From: Spirochaetota bacterium | GTDB taxonomy: Bacteria; Spirochaetota; Spirochaetia; SZUA-6 | DNA length: 7,398 bases | Assembly (NCBI GenBank): GCA_003641675.1 | Contig: QNBI01000087.1 | Coordinates: 1 to 7,398 of the forward strand | Direction: 5' to 3' | Translations under genes and position numbers: made by a program | Shown here: piece by piece, positions 5,971 to 7,398 of the stretch | Position numbering within the stretch: the first letter of the stretch is position 1 | How the letters are laid out: each line of letters begins with the position of its first letter | The notes under the pieces: model-generated | Told to the model about the DNA's origin: nothing | Seen by the model: the letters and a program-made list of their open reading frames with translations, nothing else | The model's database searches: none

Positions 5971-7332
5971 ATGTCTAAAAATGTATATGAGGAATTGGAA
6001 AATATATTTAGAGCGGGTGTTGCACGGGTAGATCCTGCACTTATTTTTAAAAAGCATGTTTTTTTAGAACAGAATAAGCTTTTAATTAAGACAGAAACGG
6101 TTAGTGAAAAGTACGATTTAGATAAATATAATTCCATAATTGTTTTGGGTGCAGGGAAGGCTACTGCAAAAATGGCCTTAGCGCTGGAAAAATTAATGGG
6201 TTCTAGAATCACTAAAGGGCTTATATCAGTTAAAAGAGGCCATACAGAGAAATTAGAAAGAATAAAGATAATAGAAGCAGGTCATCCGGTACCGAATACG
6301 GAAAGTGTCAGAGCGGCAAGGGAAATAGCTTCCTTAAGCAGGGAAGGAGATGAGAAGACTCTATTTATTAATCTTATTTCCGGCGGTGGTTCGGCATTGC
6401 TGAGTTATCCATATGAGGATAGCTCTTTAAAGCTGAGCCTTGAGGATAAACAGAAAACAACGGAGCTTCTGCTTGCATCCGGGGCATCTATTCAGGAGAT
6501 AAATTGTATAAGAAAACATATCTCCGGTATTAAAGGCGGCAGACTGGCGGAAATGATGTTTCCTGCGGATTCTTTGAATTTAATTCTTTCCGATGTGGTA
6601 GGAGACAGACTGGATTCTATTGCTTCGGGACTAACTGTTACAGACGAGTCTGCTTTTGTGGATGCTGTAGCCATCGTGGAAAAGTATGGTCTTAAAGCTG
6701 AGCTGCCGGGAAAAGTGATGGAGCTGCTTACAAGAGGGTCTGCAGGCAATATTCCTGAAACTCCTAAGAAGGGAGATTCTGCCTTTAAGAAGGTCCGCAA
6801 CATATTAATAGGAACCAATTTAACAGCCCTGTTAGCCGCGGGAGAGAAAGCTCTGAGCCTTGGATACAATGTTAAACTGCTTTCTTCACGTATTATAGGT
6901 GATGTTAAGGATGCAGCATTAATGTTTTTAGGCATAGGACAGGATATAGAAATACATAATCTGTTAGCGGAAAAGCCTGCCTGCATAATAGGGGGAGGTG
7001 AAACAACTGTAATACTCAAGGGGAAGGGGCTCGGAGGCAGGAATCAGGAAATGGCGCTTCATTTTCTTGAAGGTATTTACGAGAGCGGGACAGGTTCGGA
7101 GTCCATATATTTCCTCTCTGCAGGTACGGATGGAAATGACGGGCCTACAGATGCCGCAGGCGCCTTCGCCTCGCTTGAAATATTAAGAGAAGCAGAAAAT
7201 TCAGGGCTCGATCTGGATGAATACCTTGAAAACAACGATTCCTATCATTTCTTTGAAAAGATAAAAAGACTTCTAAAAACAGGCGCGACAAACACGAATG
7301 TCTGCGATCTTCAGATTATGATTGTTAAATGA
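5971..7332 (+). CDS. Glycerate kinase, type 2 (GckA/TtuD family; DUF4147 + MOFRL)
   Basis: The 453 residues match the usual length of the family, which phosphorylates D-glycerate with ATP, usually to 2-phosphoglycerate, feeding lower glycolysis or serine/glyoxylate-linked routes in the cytoplasm. In the N-terminal DUF4147 domain I see VLGAGKA (58-64), AGHPVPN (103-109), ISGGGSALL (136-144), IRKHISGIKGGRLA (180-193) and LSDVVGDRLDSIASG (206-220). In the C-terminal MOFRL domain I see GGGETTV (341-347), GKGLGGRNQEMAL (351-363) and SAGTDGNDGPTDAAG (383-397). Two usually conserved stretches differ: SGPTVPD is SGLTVTD (219-225) and TGPTGTNV is TGATNTNV (437-444). The core glycine-rich and GGRNQE motifs are intact, so activity is likely. 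The ATG has AGGAG seven bases upstream and its own promoter. No partner gene (dehydrogenase, transporter) lies next to it in this window. Confidence 0.95.
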   Translation: MSKNVYEELENIFRAGVARVDPALIFKKHVFLEQNKLLIKTETVSEKYDLDKYNSIIVLGAGKATAKMALALEKLMGSRITKGLISVKRGHTEKLERIKIIEAGHPVPNTESVRAAREIASLSREGDEKTLFINLISGGGSALLSYPYEDSSLKLSLEDKQKTTELLLASGASIQEINCIRKHISGIKGGRLAEMMFPADSLNLILSDVVGDRLDSIASGLTVTDESAFVDAVAIVEKYGLKAELPGKVMELLTRGSAGNIPETPKKGDSAFKKVRNILIGTNLTALLAAGEKALSLGYNVKLLSSRIIGDVKDAALMFLGIGQDIEIHNLLAEKPACIIGGGETTVILKGKGLGGRNQEMALHFLEGIYESGTGSESIYFLSAGTDGNDGPTDAAGAFASLEILREAENSGLDLDEYLENNDSYHFFEKIKRLLKTGATNTNVCDLQIMIVK

Positions 7333-7360
7333 AAAAGAAAGAAGCACCCCTGGAATATTG

Positions 7361-7398
7361 CTAATACTTTAGTGCAAGCTTATAACCTTCATGAATTG
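7361..7398 (-). CDS. Possible C-terminal end of a convergent gene at the right edge
   Basis: One minus-strand frame reads IHEGYKLALKY and then a TAG stop at 7361-7363, with no stop between there and the window edge. It would converge on the glycerate kinase gene with 28 bases between the stops. Only about 12 codons are visible, so this is a weak call and no family can be named. Confidence 0.22.
   Translation of the reverse strand, partial: IHEGYKLALKY

Noticed and set aside
6492..7019. 175-codon minus-strand open frame inside the glycerate kinase gene
   Set aside because: It is antisense to conserved kinase motifs and shows no independent start signals.
7336..7375. GCAC...GTGC and AGCA...TGCT pairs after the kinase gene, considered as terminators
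   Set aside because: Stems of only 4 bp with long loops. The T-rich run on the minus strand is suggestive, but the structure is too weak to call.

Overview
The window comes from a bacterium with moderately low GC. It uses ATA, AGA and AGG codons freely and has ordinary Shine-Dalgarno sites (AGGAG, AAAGGAGG). The gene families (FloA, a two-gene NfeD set, a type-2 glycerate kinase) fit an anaerobic Firmicute or a spirochaete, but nothing here fixes the phylum. No rRNA, tRNA, CRISPR array, insertion sequence or phage gene is visible.

Left part (1-1664). The C-terminal half of a major facilitator superfamily transporter runs in from the left edge. After it come a perfect TATAAT box and a GTG-started HAD-superfamily hydrolase whose first motif is DMGGT rather than DxDGT. 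The 199 bases that follow hold a possible small minus-strand ORF, whose stop overlaps the HAD stop, and a TTGACA promoter element for the next genes.

Centre (1665-5066). This is the core of the window: four same-strand genes joined by three successive ATGA stop/start overlaps. They encode (1) a long NfeD, with a signal peptide, a ClpP/SppA-like Ser-Lys protease domain, membrane helices and an OB-fold tail; (2) a short NfeD, which is membrane helices plus an OB fold and repeats the C-terminal half of gene 1; (3) a full-length 331-residue FloA flotillin-like scaffold; and (4) an unrecognised 125-residue single-pass membrane protein with a striking C-terminal segment. The arrangement implies a membrane-microdomain and proteolysis module made in fixed proportions, with protein 4 as an undescribed partner.

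Right part (5116-7398). A six-helix membrane protein resembling DUF998 lies on the minus strand, convergent with the FloA operon. It diverges from a type-2 glycerate kinase (DUF4147 plus MOFRL domains). Their shared 120-132 base intergenic region carries a perfect extended -10 element for the kinase and a perfect 12-bp palindrome that could be an operator. At the right edge there may be the last codons of a convergent minus-strand gene.
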